From NCBI GenBank assembly GCA_951213105.1, contig OX578139.1, positions 73,230,684 through 73,294,683 of the forward strand: a stretch of 64,000 bases of DNA, read 5' to 3'. The translations under genes and the position numbers were made by a program. Numbering within the stretch: the stretch's first letter is position 1; every line of letters starts with the position of its first letter. Source of the stretch: Amaurobius ferox. Taxonomy: Eukaryota; Arthropoda; Arachnida; Araneae; Amaurobiidae. Below, piece after piece: positions 1 to 10,310 of this stretch. The notes under the pieces were generated by a model. That model did not search any database. It was given only the letters and a program-made list of their open reading frames with translations, and was not told where the DNA came from.

Positions 1-1125
1 ATAAAACATTTTGTCTCTATATAGGTAAGGTAATGAATTGTTAGGTTTCGGCAAAGTTATTTGACAGATGTCCTTAAATATCCATTTACAAAAATACCAA
101 ACCCAGCTATTGGATTTAGTCATCAGGTAAAAAGCAAATAACATTTTCGAACCACGCCCAAAACTGCAGGAGGATTATTTTATGGTTGTCATTTGCAGCA
201 GAATAAAACGTTGTTAAATAACTTTCACATGCATTTAAATGAATGTTTAGAGTTTCTATTAATATAAAGCCCTTTGTTATAACAAAGAAGTAGCAAATAA
301 AGGAGCCTCAAATTGAAACTCTCTGCCAGTGGAAAGTTGATTTATATTAAAACTGTTCATTTGAATTTATTTAATACAATCTATTTCAAGACAGAGTAAT
401 ATGCTCGCACTCACATCCTGAATATCTGAAAGGCCCCAATCAACGTTTACTTTTCTCATGGGACCCACAACTCTGCTGTTATTTTAAAAAGTTCGTGTTT
501 ACAAAAATCAATATCATAATTTACATTATTTATAGTAAAGAAAAAATCGCTTTGGAAATATATTTTAGATAATTTGCATCTATTGCTTTTAAAAATGATT
601 TAGTCTTAAACATCATGTAAAAAAAATCTTATAGTTTGAAAAATTACTTTATAATAGAAACACAAATTGTATTTACTTATAATTAATATTTTATCTGCAC
701 ACATGGACTCACTTTATATACGCAAATTTCTTTATTCATATATAAAAATAAAAATACCTACAAAGGTTTAATTAAATAATTGGCCAAGTTGGCTAAAATA
801 TCATTTAGAAAACAGTGTTACCTAACATTACCCTATATTTAATACCAAAGTAACCACCAGGTCTTTGAACTATAAATTTTTTAAATTTAACACATTATAA
901 ATCATTAATTATTTCCAATTAAATATACTAATCATCGCTTTGATTAATCATCTCATTACCATTTAGGAGGGTAAAAATCCCACACAATCAGTATTTATTA
1001 CCGTAATTTTTATTTAATTCACGTGAGTTTTTTTTTTTTTTCCAAGTTTTTTCAAAACTGTCAGCCTTTAGTCAGGACAGAAAATATTATATGAAACACG
1101 TTTTACTTTTACACACCGTTCTAGT
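1..1125. other. AT-rich DNA without a recognisable gene
   Basis: No open frame of useful length and no repeat that recurs elsewhere in the window. A pure T run lies at about 1029-1040. Confidence 0.6.
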
Positions 1126-1400
1126 GTGGACGCGGTAGCCCAGTGTTTAGCGCGCGGGAATTGCACTCGATAGGCTCGGGTTCCATTCCCTCCGCTGCCA
1201 AAACTGCCGCCGTGTTCACGCAGAATACGATCACGTTAAATATGTGGGTCCGTAAGTCTATCAGAGGGTTTGAAGGTAGGGGAAGGAGGGTACGGTCCCT
1301 ATAGATGCTTCCCCCATTGGGTTCCGGTCTAAATTGGGTGGCACTTCCTGGCCGTCCAAACACTTACCTTACACCTTTCTGGTAGGTCGGACGGTCTGTG
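1126..1400 (+). mobile_element. tRNA-headed SINE (body shared with the 5S SINE)
   Basis: The first 75 bases resemble a tRNA gene. A box A-like GGTAGCCCAGTGTTTAG lies near 1133 and a B box-like GGGTTCCATTCC near 1178, the pair used by RNA polymerase III. The body that follows, from CCGCCGTGTTCACGC through GGGAAGGAGGGTACGGTCCC to GGTCGGACGGTCTG, recurs in reverse at 7221-7440 and as fragments at 8909 and 11196. This copy lacks the CAA tail and ends in a short TG run. I saw no clear target duplication. It is a nonautonomous retroposon that would depend on a LINE in trans. The family assignment is by structure, not by database match. Confidence 0.7.
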
Positions 1401-2159
1401 TGTGTTTGAAATGGATTCTTGGGGTCTTCAAAATTACTTATCCGCCAAAATTTTGAAATGACAATTTTACGGAAAAATAATACTTTTTCTCAGCAAAAGT
1501 ATGATAAAATAGTATGTAACTGAGAATATAATCGACATTTTTATGGACGAGTGGAATAAAATCCATTCTCCATTCCTAACGAAGCAAAATAAACATTTGC
1601 CTGAATGTTGTTATTCCTTATATTTGGAAACTGTAATAAATAGGAAGATTAAATTTTGTATGCATACGTGATATTGCACGCAGATTTTTCAGAATCATTA
1701 TTTCAATTACTTAAACGAACTGTAACAGAGCGGAATGTCCATTTTTAAACCGAGCTTGCTCACTACAAATATGTTGCTTTCCAACTTTTTAACAGCTAAT
1801 CAAAGCGTGTGCACTTGCGTGCATTGTAATTTAAAGTGCTCCTATATATTAAATGTGTTTCTATGATTTAAATTAGTTAATTTGATTTCATTTTTTTCTG
1901 TAAATTATCTAATCAGTATAACACAATAACATAATATGCATATTAATAACCATAAAATTATTGGTGACTTAAATGGATTACTTTAATTCCGTTTTTTTTC
2001 CTGTGTTCTAATTTTTTTAATTTATTATTCAAATTCTAAAACCGTATATGCTCTTTTGTATTTGGATTCTCAAATATTAAATTTGTTTTTTATAATTAAT
2101 AGAAGCAGCCGGTGTATTGAAATTTGTCTCGCCACTTTTAAATGGAATTCACACCAGAG
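1401..2159. other. AT-rich DNA, no feature seen
   Basis: No gene and no repeat shared with other parts of the window. It runs up to the first degenerate satellite unit. Confidence 0.5.
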
Positions 2160-5100
2160 TTATTTTTTCGGGTATTTTATCTAAATACTCGCTGCACGGA
2201 AATAACAAACTTTTGATATGAAGCTCCAAAAAGCAAAAAATACGCTACAATTCACTCGCTACCTTGTCCTTTCTACAATGGTAGAATGTGAAAAGCAAAA
2301 ACTACACTACAGATCACTCACTATCTTGTCTTTTCTACAATGGTAGAATGCGCCAGTGGTACCTATTCCGGTTTCTTGTAAATACTCCCTGCACAAGTAA
2401 AAACTAACGTTTGGTATGAAGCTCCAAAGAGCAAAAAGTACGCTACAGTTCACTCGCTATATCTTGTCTTTTCTGCAATGCTAGAATGCGCCAATGTTTC
2501 CTATTCTTGATTTTTTCTAAATACTCGCCGCACGGTATCAACAAACTTCGTGGCGTGAAGTTCGAAAGAACAAAAAGTACGCTACAGTTTCCTCGCTATC
2601 TTGTATTTTGTGCAATGGTAGATTGCGGCATTGATACCTATTCGGTTTTTTTTTCTAAATACTCGCTGCACGGTATCAACAAACTTTGTGGGTGTGAAGT
2701 TCCAAAAAGCAAAAAGTACGCTACACTTCCCTCGCTATCTTGTATTTACTGCAATGGTAGATTGCGCCAATGATTCCTATCCGGGATTTTTTTTTAAATA
2801 CTCGCTGCACGATATCAACAAACTTTCTGGTGTGAAGTTCCAAAAAGCAAAAAGTACGCTGCGATTCCCTCGCTATATTGTCTTTTCTACAATTGTAGAA
2901 TGCGCAATCATACCTATTCGGGATATTTTTCTAAATACTGGCTGCACCATATCAACAAACTTTCTGGTGTGAAGTTCCAAAAAGCAAAAATTACGCTACG
3001 GTTCCCTCGCTATCTTGTCTTTTCTACAATGGTAGAATGCGCCAATCATATCTATTCGGGATATTTTTCTAAATACTGGCTGCACCGTATCAACAAACTT
3101 TCTGGTGTGAAGTTCCAAAAAGCAAAAAGTACGCTACACTTCCCTCGCTATCTTGTATTTACTGCAATGGTAGATTGCGCCAATGATTCCTATCCGGGAT
3201 TTTTTTTTAAATACTCGCTGCACGATATCAACAAACTTTCTGGTGTGAAGTTCCAAAAAGCAAAAAGTACGCTACGGTTCCCTCGCTATCTTGTCTTTTC
3301 TACAACGGTAGATGGCGCCAATCATACCTAATCGGGATATTTTTTCTACATACTCGCTGCACGGTATCAACAAACTTTCTGGGTATGAAGTTCCAAAAAG
3401 CTAAAAAGTACGCTACGGTTCCCTCGCTATCTTGTCTTTTCTAAAACGGTAGATAGCGCCAATCATACCTAATCGGGATATTTTTTCTACATACTCGCTG
3501 CACGGTATCAACAAACTTTCTGGGTGTGAAGTTCCAAAAAGCAAAAAGTACGCTACGGTTCCCTCGCTATATTGTCTTTTCTACAACGGTAGATGGCGCC
3601 AATCATACCTAATCGGGATATGTTTTCTACATACTCGCTGCACGGTATCAACAAACTTTCTGGGTGTGAAGTTCCAAAAAGCAAAAAGTACGCTACGGTT
3701 CCCTCGCTATCTTGTCTTTTCTACAATGGTAGATGGCGCCAATCATACCTAATCGGGATATTTTTTCTACATACTCGCTGCACGGTATCAACAAACTTTC
3801 TGGGTGTGAAGTTCCAAAAAGCAAAAAGTACGCTACGGTTCCCTCGCTATGTTGTCTCTTCTACAAAGGTAGATGGCGCCAATCATACCTAATCGGGATA
3901 TTTTCTCTACGTACTCGCTGCACGGTATCAACAAACTTTCTGGGTGTGCAGTTCCAAAAAGCCAAAAAGTACGCTACGGTTCCCTCGCTATCTTGTCTTT
4001 TCTACAATGGTAGAATGCGCCAATCATACCTATTCGGGATATTTTTCTAAATACTGGCTGCACGGTATCAACAAACTATCCGGTGTGAAGTTCCAAAAAG
4101 CAAAAAGTACGCTACGGTTCCCTCGCTATCTTGTCTTTTCTACAATGGTAGAATGCGCCAATCATATCTATTCGGGATATTTTTCTAAATACTGGCTGCA
4201 CGATATCAACAAACTTTCTGGTGTGAAGTTCCAAAAAGCAAAAAGTACGCTGCGATTCCCTCGCTATATTGTCTTTTCTACAATTGTAGAATGCGCAATC
4301 ATACCTATTCGGGATATTTTTCTAAATACTGGCTGCACCATATCAACAAACTTTCTGGTGTGAAGTTCCAAAAAGCAAAAATTACGCTACGGTTCCCTCG
4401 CTATCTTGTCTTTTCTACAATGGTAGAATGCGCCAATCATACCTATTCGGGATATTTTTCTAAATACTGGATGCACCATATCAACAAACTTTCTGGTGTG
4501 AAGTTCCAAAAAGCAAAAAGTACGCTACGGTTCCCTCGCTATCTTGTCTTTTCTACAATGGTAGAATGCGCCAATCATACCTATTCGGGATATTTTTCTA
4601 AATACTGGCTGCACCATATCAACAAACTTTCTGGTGTTGAAGACCCAGACCGACCGGCTCGTCAGCAAGGACATGAGCAACCGATTAGTCGGTCGGAAAC
4701 TTTCTGGTGTGAAGTTCCAAAAAGCAAAAACGTGCGATACGGTTCCCTCGCTATCTTGTCTTTTCTACAATGGTAGAATGCGCCAATCATACCTATTCGG
4801 GATATTTTTCTAAATACTGGCTGCACCATATCAACAAACTTTCTGGTGTGAAGTTCCAAAAAGCAAAAATTACGCTACGGTTCCCTCGCTATCTTGTCTT
4901 TTTTACAATGGTAGAATGCGCCAATCATACCTATTCGGGATATTTTTCTAAATACTGGCTGCACGGTATCAACAAACGTTCTGGTGTGAAGTTCCAAAAA
5001 GCAAAAATTACGCTACGGTTCCCTCGCTATCTTGTCTTTTCTACAATGGTAGAATGCGCCAATCATACCTATTCGGGATATTTTTCTAAATACTGGCTGC

Positions 5101-7211
5101 ACGGTATCAACAAACGTTCTGGGGGTGTGAAGTTCCAAAAAGCCAAAAGTACGCTACGGTTCCCTCGATATCTTGTCTTTTCTACAATGGTAGAATGCGC
5201 CAATCATATCTATTCGGGATATTTTTCTAAATACTGGCTGCACCGTATCAACAAACTTTCTGGTGTGAAGTTCCAAAAAGCAAAAAGTACGCTGCGATTC
5301 CCTCGCTATATTGTCTTTTCTACAATTGTAGAATGCGCAATCATACCTATTCGGGATATTTTTCTAAATACTGGCTGCACCATATCAACAAACTTTCTGG
5401 TGTGAAGTTCCAAAAAGCAAAAATTACGCTACGGTTCCCTCGCTATCTTGTCTTTTCTACAATGGTAGAATGCGCCAATCATACCTATTCGGGATATTTT
5501 TCTAAATACTGGATGCACCATATCAACAAACTTTCTGGTGTGAAGTTCCAAAAAGCAAAAAGTACGCTACGGTTCCCTCGCTATCTTGTCTTTTCTACAA
5601 TGGTAGAATGCGCCAATCATACCTATTCGGGATATTTTTCTAAATACTGGCTGCACCATATCAACAAACTTTCTGGTGTGAAGTTCCAAAAAGCAAAAAC
5701 GTGCGATACGGTTCCCTCGCTATCTTGTCTTTTCTACAATGGTAGAATGCGCCAATCATACCTATTCGGGATATTTTTCTAAATACTGGCTGCACCATAT
5801 CAACAAACTTTCTGGTGTGAATTTCCAAAAAGCAAAAATTACGCTACGGTTCCCTCGCTATCTTGTCTTTTCTACAATGGTAGAATGCGCCAATCATACC
5901 TATTCGGGATATTTTTCTAAATACTGGCTGCACGGTATCAACAAACGTTCTGGTGTGAAGTTCCAAAAAGCAAAAATTACGCTACGGGTCCCTCGCTATC
6001 TTGTCTTTTCTACAATGGTAGAATGCGCCAATCATACCTATTCGGGATATTTTTCTAAATACTGGCTGCACGGTATCAACAAACGTTCTGGGGGTGTGAA
6101 GTTCCAAAAAGCCAAAAGTACGCTACGGTTCCCTCGATATCTTGTCTTTTCTACAATGGTAGAAAGCGCCAATCATATCTATTCGGGATATTTTTCTAAA
6201 TACTGGCTGCACCGTATCAACAAACTATCCGGTGTGAAGTTCCAAAAAGCAAAAAGTACGCTACGGTTCCCTCGCTATCTTGTCTTTTCTACAATGGTAG
6301 AATGCGCCAATCATACCTATTCGGGATATTTTTCTAAATACTGGCTGCACGGTATCAACAAACTTTCTGGGGGTGTGAAGTTCCAAAAAGCAAAAAGTAC
6401 GCTACGTTTCCCTCGCTATCTTGTCTTTTCTACAATGGTAGAATGCGCCAATCATATCTATTCGGGATATTTTTCTAAATACTGGCTGCACGATATCAAC
6501 AAACTTTCTGGGGGGGGGGGTGAAGTTCCAAAAAGCAAAAAGTACGCTGCGGTTCCCTCGCTATATTGTCTTTTCTACAATTGTAGAATGCGCAATCATA
6601 CCTATTCGGGATATTTTTCTAAATACTGGCTGCACCATATCAACAAACTTTCTGGTGTGAAGTTCCAAAAAGCAAAAATTACGCTACGGTTCTCTCGCTA
6701 TCTTGTCTTTTCTACAATGGTAGAATGCGCCAATCATATCTATTCGGGATATTTTTCTAAATACTGGCTGCACGATATCAACAAACTTTCTGGGGGGGGG
6801 GTGAAGTTCCAAAAAGCAAAAAGTACGCTACGGATCCCTCGCTATCTTGTCTTTTCTACAATGGTAGAATGCGCCAATCATACCTATTCGGGATATTTTT
6901 CTAAATACTGGCTGCACCATATCAACAAACTTTCTGGTGTGAAGTTCCAAAAAGCAAAAACGTGCGATACGGTTCCCTCGCTATCTTGTCTTTTCTACAA
7001 TGGTAGAATGCGCCAATCATACCTATTCGGGATATTTTTCTAAATACTGGCTGCACCATATCAACAAACTTTCTGGTGTGAAGTTCCAAAAAGCTAAAAA
7101 GTACGATACGGTTCCCTCGCTATCTTGTCTTTTCTACAATGGTAGAATGCGCCAATCATACCTATTCGGGATATTTTTCTAAATACTGGCTGCACGATAT
7201 CAGCAAACTTT
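2160..7211 (+). repeat. Satellite array, ~138-bp unit, about 36 copies
   Basis: Head-to-tail units of 138-141 bp, each with the landmarks GTTCCAAAAAGCAAAAAGTA, CGCTACGGTTCCCTCGCTAT, TTTTCTACAATGGTAGAATG and TATCAACAAACTTTCTGG. The first units (2160-2800) are the most diverged, and the centre (about 4000-7200) is nearly homogeneous, as expected from unequal exchange. Because 138 is a multiple of three, many units read through without stops; the longest open stretch is 434 codons (5739-7043). Indels shift the frame elsewhere, so I do not call a protein. A run of G at one site (TCTGG then TGTGAAG) varies from 2 to about 10 bases. A multi-unit block is duplicated: 4291 matches 5333, and 4770 matches 5739. 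The offsets of 1042 and 969 bp differ by the 73-bp insertion at 4638-4710. Confidence 0.95.
4624..4710 (-). mobile_element. 59-bp insertion with 14-bp target duplication
   Basis: A 59-bp segment (4638-4696) interrupts a satellite unit. It is flanked by two copies of AAACTTTCTGGTGT (4624-4637 and 4697-4710). The insert starts TGAAGACCCAGACCG, close to the 3' end of the SINEs at 7221 and 11196 (TTGAGACCCAGACCG) read in the same direction. It also has inverted ends of about 10 bp (CCGACCGGCT and AGTCGGTCGG). The simplest reading is a strongly 5'-truncated SINE tail retroposed on the minus strand. The matching unit near 5670 lacks it, so it arrived after the block duplication or was lost from the other copy. 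Confidence 0.7.
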
Positions 7212-7220
7212 CGGGGGGGG

Positions 7221-7611
7221 TGTTGTTGTTGTTGAGACCCAGACCGTCCGACCTACCAGAAAGGTGTAAGGTAACTGTATGGACGGCCGTGAAGTGCCAC
7301 CCAATTTAGACTGGAACCCAGTGGGGGAGACATCCACAGGGACCGTACCCTCCTTCCCCTACCACCAACCTCTCGGAAGGACTTACGGACCCACATGTTT
7401 AACGTGATCGTACTCCGCATGAACACGGCGGTATTTTGTGGTAGCGTGCAAATCTAGCGCGCAAACCACGGGGATACCGCACCTGAGATTGCCAACAGCA
7501 CGCGGTGTTCCGAGGTGGTCACCCACCAAGTACTAACCGCGCCCGATGCTGCTTGACTTCGGTGATCTAACGAGAACCGGTGTTTTCAGCACGGTACGGC
7601 CGTTTGCCCCG
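7221..7611 (-). mobile_element. Composite 5S rRNA/tRNA-headed SINE
   Basis: Read on the minus strand, this element has a 5S rRNA-like head (7607-7491), then a tRNA-like segment with a box A (GGTATCCCCGTGGTTTGCGC), then the body shared with the SINE at 1126, then a tail of CAA repeats (TTG on the plus strand at 7222-7235). It sits in a satellite unit at its poly-G site, with GGGGGGGTG on both sides as the apparent target duplication. Compared with the copy at 1126, the tRNA-like part lacks about 28 bp that includes the B box, so the 5S internal promoter may drive transcription. SINEs with a 5S head are the SINE3 class; a 5S-tRNA double head is uncommon. Confidence 0.8.
7491..7607 (-). pseudogene. 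5S rRNA-derived SINE head
   Basis: The minus strand aligns along its whole length with eukaryotic 5S rRNA. It starts GGCAAACGGCCGTACC, has CCGGTTCTCGTTAGATCACC, the internal control region A (AAGTCAAGCAGCATCGGGC), GCGGTTAGTACTTGG and box C (GGGTGACCACCTCGGAA), and ends CACCGCGTGCTGTTGGC. The length of about 117 nt is close to the functional 119-120 nt. Its position at the front of a SINE body with a CAA tail argues against a true 5S gene. Confidence 0.85.
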
Positions 7612-7619
7612 GGGGGGGG

Positions 7620-7914
7620 GTGAAGTTCCAAAAAGCAAAAAGTACGCTACGGTTCCCTCGCTATCTTCTCTTTTATACAACGGTAGATTGCGCGAATGGT
7701 ACCTATTCGGGATTTTTTTTTCTAAATACTCGCTGCACGGTATCAAAAACATTAAGGTGTGAAGTTCCAAAAAGCAAAAAGTACGCTACGGTTCCCTCGC
7801 TATCTTGTCTTTTCTACAATGGTAGATTGCACTAATGATACCTATTCGGGATTTTTTTCTAAATACTCGCTGCACGGTATCAACAAACTGGTGTGAAGTT
7901 CCAAAGAACAAAAA
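7620..7914 (+). repeat. Satellite continuation (about two units)
   Basis: After the SINE the same 138-bp satellite resumes with TGAAGTTCCAAAAAGC, runs for about two diverged units, and stops at GTTCCAAAGAACAAAA, where family B copy B1 is inserted into the A run. Confidence 0.9.
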
Positions 7915-8403
7915 TCTGATGTGGGCAGCACATGACTTTCCTTATATAATGCAATGAATTTACTACTTTTACAGTAAAAGAAAATATGTTATTCTTATAG
8001 TGGATACTTATATTTTTTCCAAGACATTGACATTTCATCAATTAGTCGTCATTTTCATTGATTTAGCGCCATTTTTATCCATTTGGAGAGATTTTCGTTA
8101 ATTTAGTAACATTTAAAAAGTCACCAAGTTGGCAACATTCCGCCAAATACGTTGACAAAATCTCGCTAAGCGTTATGGGTGGAGAAATAAATTATTCTTA
8201 TATTAGATTGCAGTTCAAATACAATAATTACTCAAAATATATTTTCTGGTAAATGGAAAGAGCTAGATTCACGAGAATGATGTCACCAAAATTATCGCAT
8301 GATCTTAGATATGAAAAGTGAACATGTTCCTCAACAGTTAATATTTTTTCTTAATTTATTTGATTTTTTATAAATTTTTTTGAAACATATGTGCTATATC
8401 TAG

Positions 8404-8652
8404 AGAATGCCGACGCGGTGGTCGAACGGCCAAGGCAAGTGTTTCCTAGCGATCTTTCGGCTGTAGCGTTGTGGCTTCGTGTCCCACCTTCAGGTATGAA
8501 TGTCGTGTCGTTGAGCACGATGTTTTCTGACCCCCAGTGGCGTGCTGGGGCAACGTCATGTGACGACTAACATGTTCACGGTTCTGGCCGGTGTATGGGT
8601 GAATGATGAAAGAGTCAATTGCCTGACCATTGAAATATATATATATATATAT
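8404..8652 (+). mobile_element. Second tRNA-derived SINE (Leu/Ser-type head, TA tail)
   Basis: It begins TGCCGACGCGGTGGTCGAACG, which resembles the D-arm/box A of a tRNA with a long variable arm, followed by a B box-like GGCTTCGTGTCCC about 60 bp on. It has a body of about 130 bp and ends in an AT repeat (CATTGAAATATATAT). It splits family B element B1: the flanks ATATCTAGAGAA and ATATCGAGAAC match a single stretch, ATATCTCGAGAACGG, in other copies, so they look like a target duplication of about 10 bp. It shares no body with the SINE at 1126, so it is a separate family. Confidence 0.7.
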
Positions 8653-8908
8653 CGAGAACGGTTCATGCTAGCGTTCTAAAGTTTATGTCAATCCTTTTCT
8701 AAGGAAGAATGAATGTCAATCGCTTTCTTAGGAGAAATGTCTATTTGCGTAGCTTTAATAAAGGTTCTGATTTTTTGATGAATTTTTCAAAATTTCACTC
8801 GAAAATTTAGGGACTTCTGAGCATTTGATTGTGTTTATAGACAATAGGCTTCCAGTATTCACGGATTGTAATTTTTGTACCAAATTTCATTTGAATCGCT
8901 CCATCCGG

Positions 8909-9003
8909 TCCAAATTGTGTGGCACTTCCCGGCCGTCCAAACAGTTACCTTGCACCTTTCTGGAAGGTCGGACGGTCTTATTCTCAACAACAACAACAAC
9001 AAC
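8909..9003 (+). mobile_element. 5'-truncated SINE with CAA tail
   Basis: Only the 3' part of the SINE seen at 1126 and 7221 is present: from GTCCAAATTGTGTGGCAC through GGTCGGACGGTCTTATTC to a CAA repeat that merges with the ACAC tract of B1. In intact family B copies this place reads CGTTCGTGAGATATCG and on to the microsatellite, so the SINE replaced or displaced about 50 bp. Confidence 0.75.
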
Positions 9004-9191
9004 ACACACACACACACATGACATCACCTCAAAAATGTTTAATTCCTGATCAGAGATGCTTGAAACGTGCTCTCCCGTCGAAAACTCGAATTCGAATTTT
9101 CGACCACTTCACAATACTTTCCTTATACATTATATGTATATAAGAAAAGTAAAAAGTACGCTACGGTTCACTCGCTATCTTGTATTTTCTA

Positions 9192-10136
9192 CAGAAGTTC
9201 GTTTTCACTTTATGGAAACGATTTTGTATTTATGTTTCTCGTTAGCATTTTAAGATAAAGAATTGGCATTTTTAATATAATCGTCTGCTACTGTTTTATT
9301 TTGATTGGAATGTAGAATAAAAGATTTATTTTGAAAATGGCTCCTGAAATTGATTGCGGAAAGAAAAACAAATTGTAATAAATTATGGGAAAAACGCATA
9401 ACTGTTGATAAATGGAAATTTGTGGTAACACTCGATGAGACATGGGTGTATTTAAGTGATTGTTATAAAAAAGAGCAATTTTCTATTGCTCAACTGACGA
9501 AAATGACCGTACGTAATGGCTTCATCAAGGTACAGAAAAGTTCCCAAAGGGATTCATGATAGTTGCAGGATTTTGTCACAATGGTAAATTAAAACTAAAA
9601 AAAATCTCAAGTAAAGCTAAAATTAATTCACTCTTCTAGAGATTAATTCACTCTTCTCTCAGCAGAATATTTTAAAACCAATTTTTGTGGAAGAAATTCC
9701 AGCCTCATATGAAAAGGACATCGATAAAGTTGAGCTTCATATGGGCAAAGCCTCTAGTCTCACGTCTAAGTCAACTACCTCATATTTATCAAAGAAAGAA
9801 TCAGAAACAGGAATAAATTGCATCCCATTTAATGAAATACCTGTAAAATCAACTGACGCTTCTCTGATGGACTTTTGCGCTTTCGGTTTGTTGAAACGGA
9901 CCTTAGGCAAACGGCGTACAATAACACTGAACTGACTTTGGAAACAGACCCAATGGGAGTGGAATAAAATTGACATGAAGGTGCTAAGAAAAACTTTGCT
10001 TTCATGGAAAATCCGAGCTAGAGCTATAGTCAAGAATCAAGGCTATCAAATAGAAGCAAATCTCCGCAAGAAATACGCACTTTATGCATAAAAATTAATT
10101 ATCAAAATCGTTTCCATAAAGTGAAAACGACCTCTG
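9192..10136 (+). mobile_element. mariner-like DNA transposon inserted in satellite
   Basis: Inverted ends of about 33 bp: CAGAAGTTCGTTTTCACTTT at the left, and the reverse complement of CGTTTCCATAAAGTGAAAAC plus GACCTCTG at the right (10104-10136). TA lies at both ends (9190-9191 and 10137-10138). Removing the element rejoins a satellite unit (TTTTCTA with CAATGGTAGAATG), which confirms both borders and the TA target. Length is 945 bp, slightly short for a mariner. The transposase inside is broken. Confidence 0.9.
9330..10091 (+). pseudogene. Broken mariner transposase (DD41D-like spacing)
   Basis: Three pieces in different frames. The first (from 9350) holds the first catalytic Asp in VTLDETWVYLSD. 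The next, near 9555-9630, reads like GFMIVAGFCHNGKLKL. The third (9687-9935) has VELHMGKASS, where the second catalytic Asp would be expected but Gly is seen, and then DASLMDFCAFGLL with the third Asp. These two positions are separated by 41 residues, as in DD41D (rosa/visitor-like) mariners. A C-terminal part follows at 9974-10091. The N-terminal helix-turn-helix is mostly missing. The element cannot move by its own transposase. The subgroup rests on spacing only. Confidence 0.7.
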
Positions 10137-10310
10137 TACAATGGTAGAATGCACTAATGGTACCTATTCAGGTTTTTTTTCTAAATACTCGCTGCACGGT
10201 AACATCAAACTTTGTGGTATGTAGCTCCAAAAAGCAAAAAGTACGCTACAGGTCACTCGCTATCTTGTCTTTTCTACTTTGGTAAAATGCGTTAATGGTA
10301 CCTATTCTTG
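10137..10310 (+). repeat. Satellite remnant right of the mariner
   Basis: The rest of the interrupted unit (from TACAATGGTAGAATGC) and one further diverged unit with GCTCCAAAAAGCAAAAAGTA. Its left part is at 9151-9191. This marks the outer, eroded end of the satellite array; it fades out near CCTATTCTTGCC. Confidence 0.85.

Larger units (their letters stand above)
7915..9150 (+). mobile_element. Family B repeat, copy B1 (Helentron-associated type)
   Basis: It starts TCTGATGTGGGCAGCACATG, followed by the inner arm ACTTTCCTTATATAA. It ends with a hairpin of ACTTTCCTTATACATT against TGTATATAAGAAAAGT. It interrupts a satellite unit between GTTCCAAAGAACAAAA and AAAAAGTACGCTACGG, so both outer borders are defined by the host repeat. 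The target is an A run and there is no further duplication. The ACAC tract (about 9003-9018) is the family's internal microsatellite. Two SINE insertions (8404 and 8909) enlarge this copy from about 0.95 to 1.24 kb. There is no coding capacity. Termini, inner arms, microsatellite and homopolymer target fit HINE/DINE-1-like elements moved by a Helentron in trans. Confidence 0.75.

Noticed and set aside
5739..7043. 434-codon open frame in the satellite
   Set aside because: It consists of repeated 46-codon units that are open because the unit is a multiple of three and is homogenised. The frame is lost in other units, and no domain is recognisable.
2160..7211. CRISPR-like array
   Set aside because: Units are contiguous without unique spacers and are 138 bp long. 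This is a eukaryotic satellite.
7491..7607. Functional 5S rRNA gene
   Set aside because: The 5S-like part continues directly into a SINE body with CAA tail, has flanking duplications, and is a single copy in a satellite.
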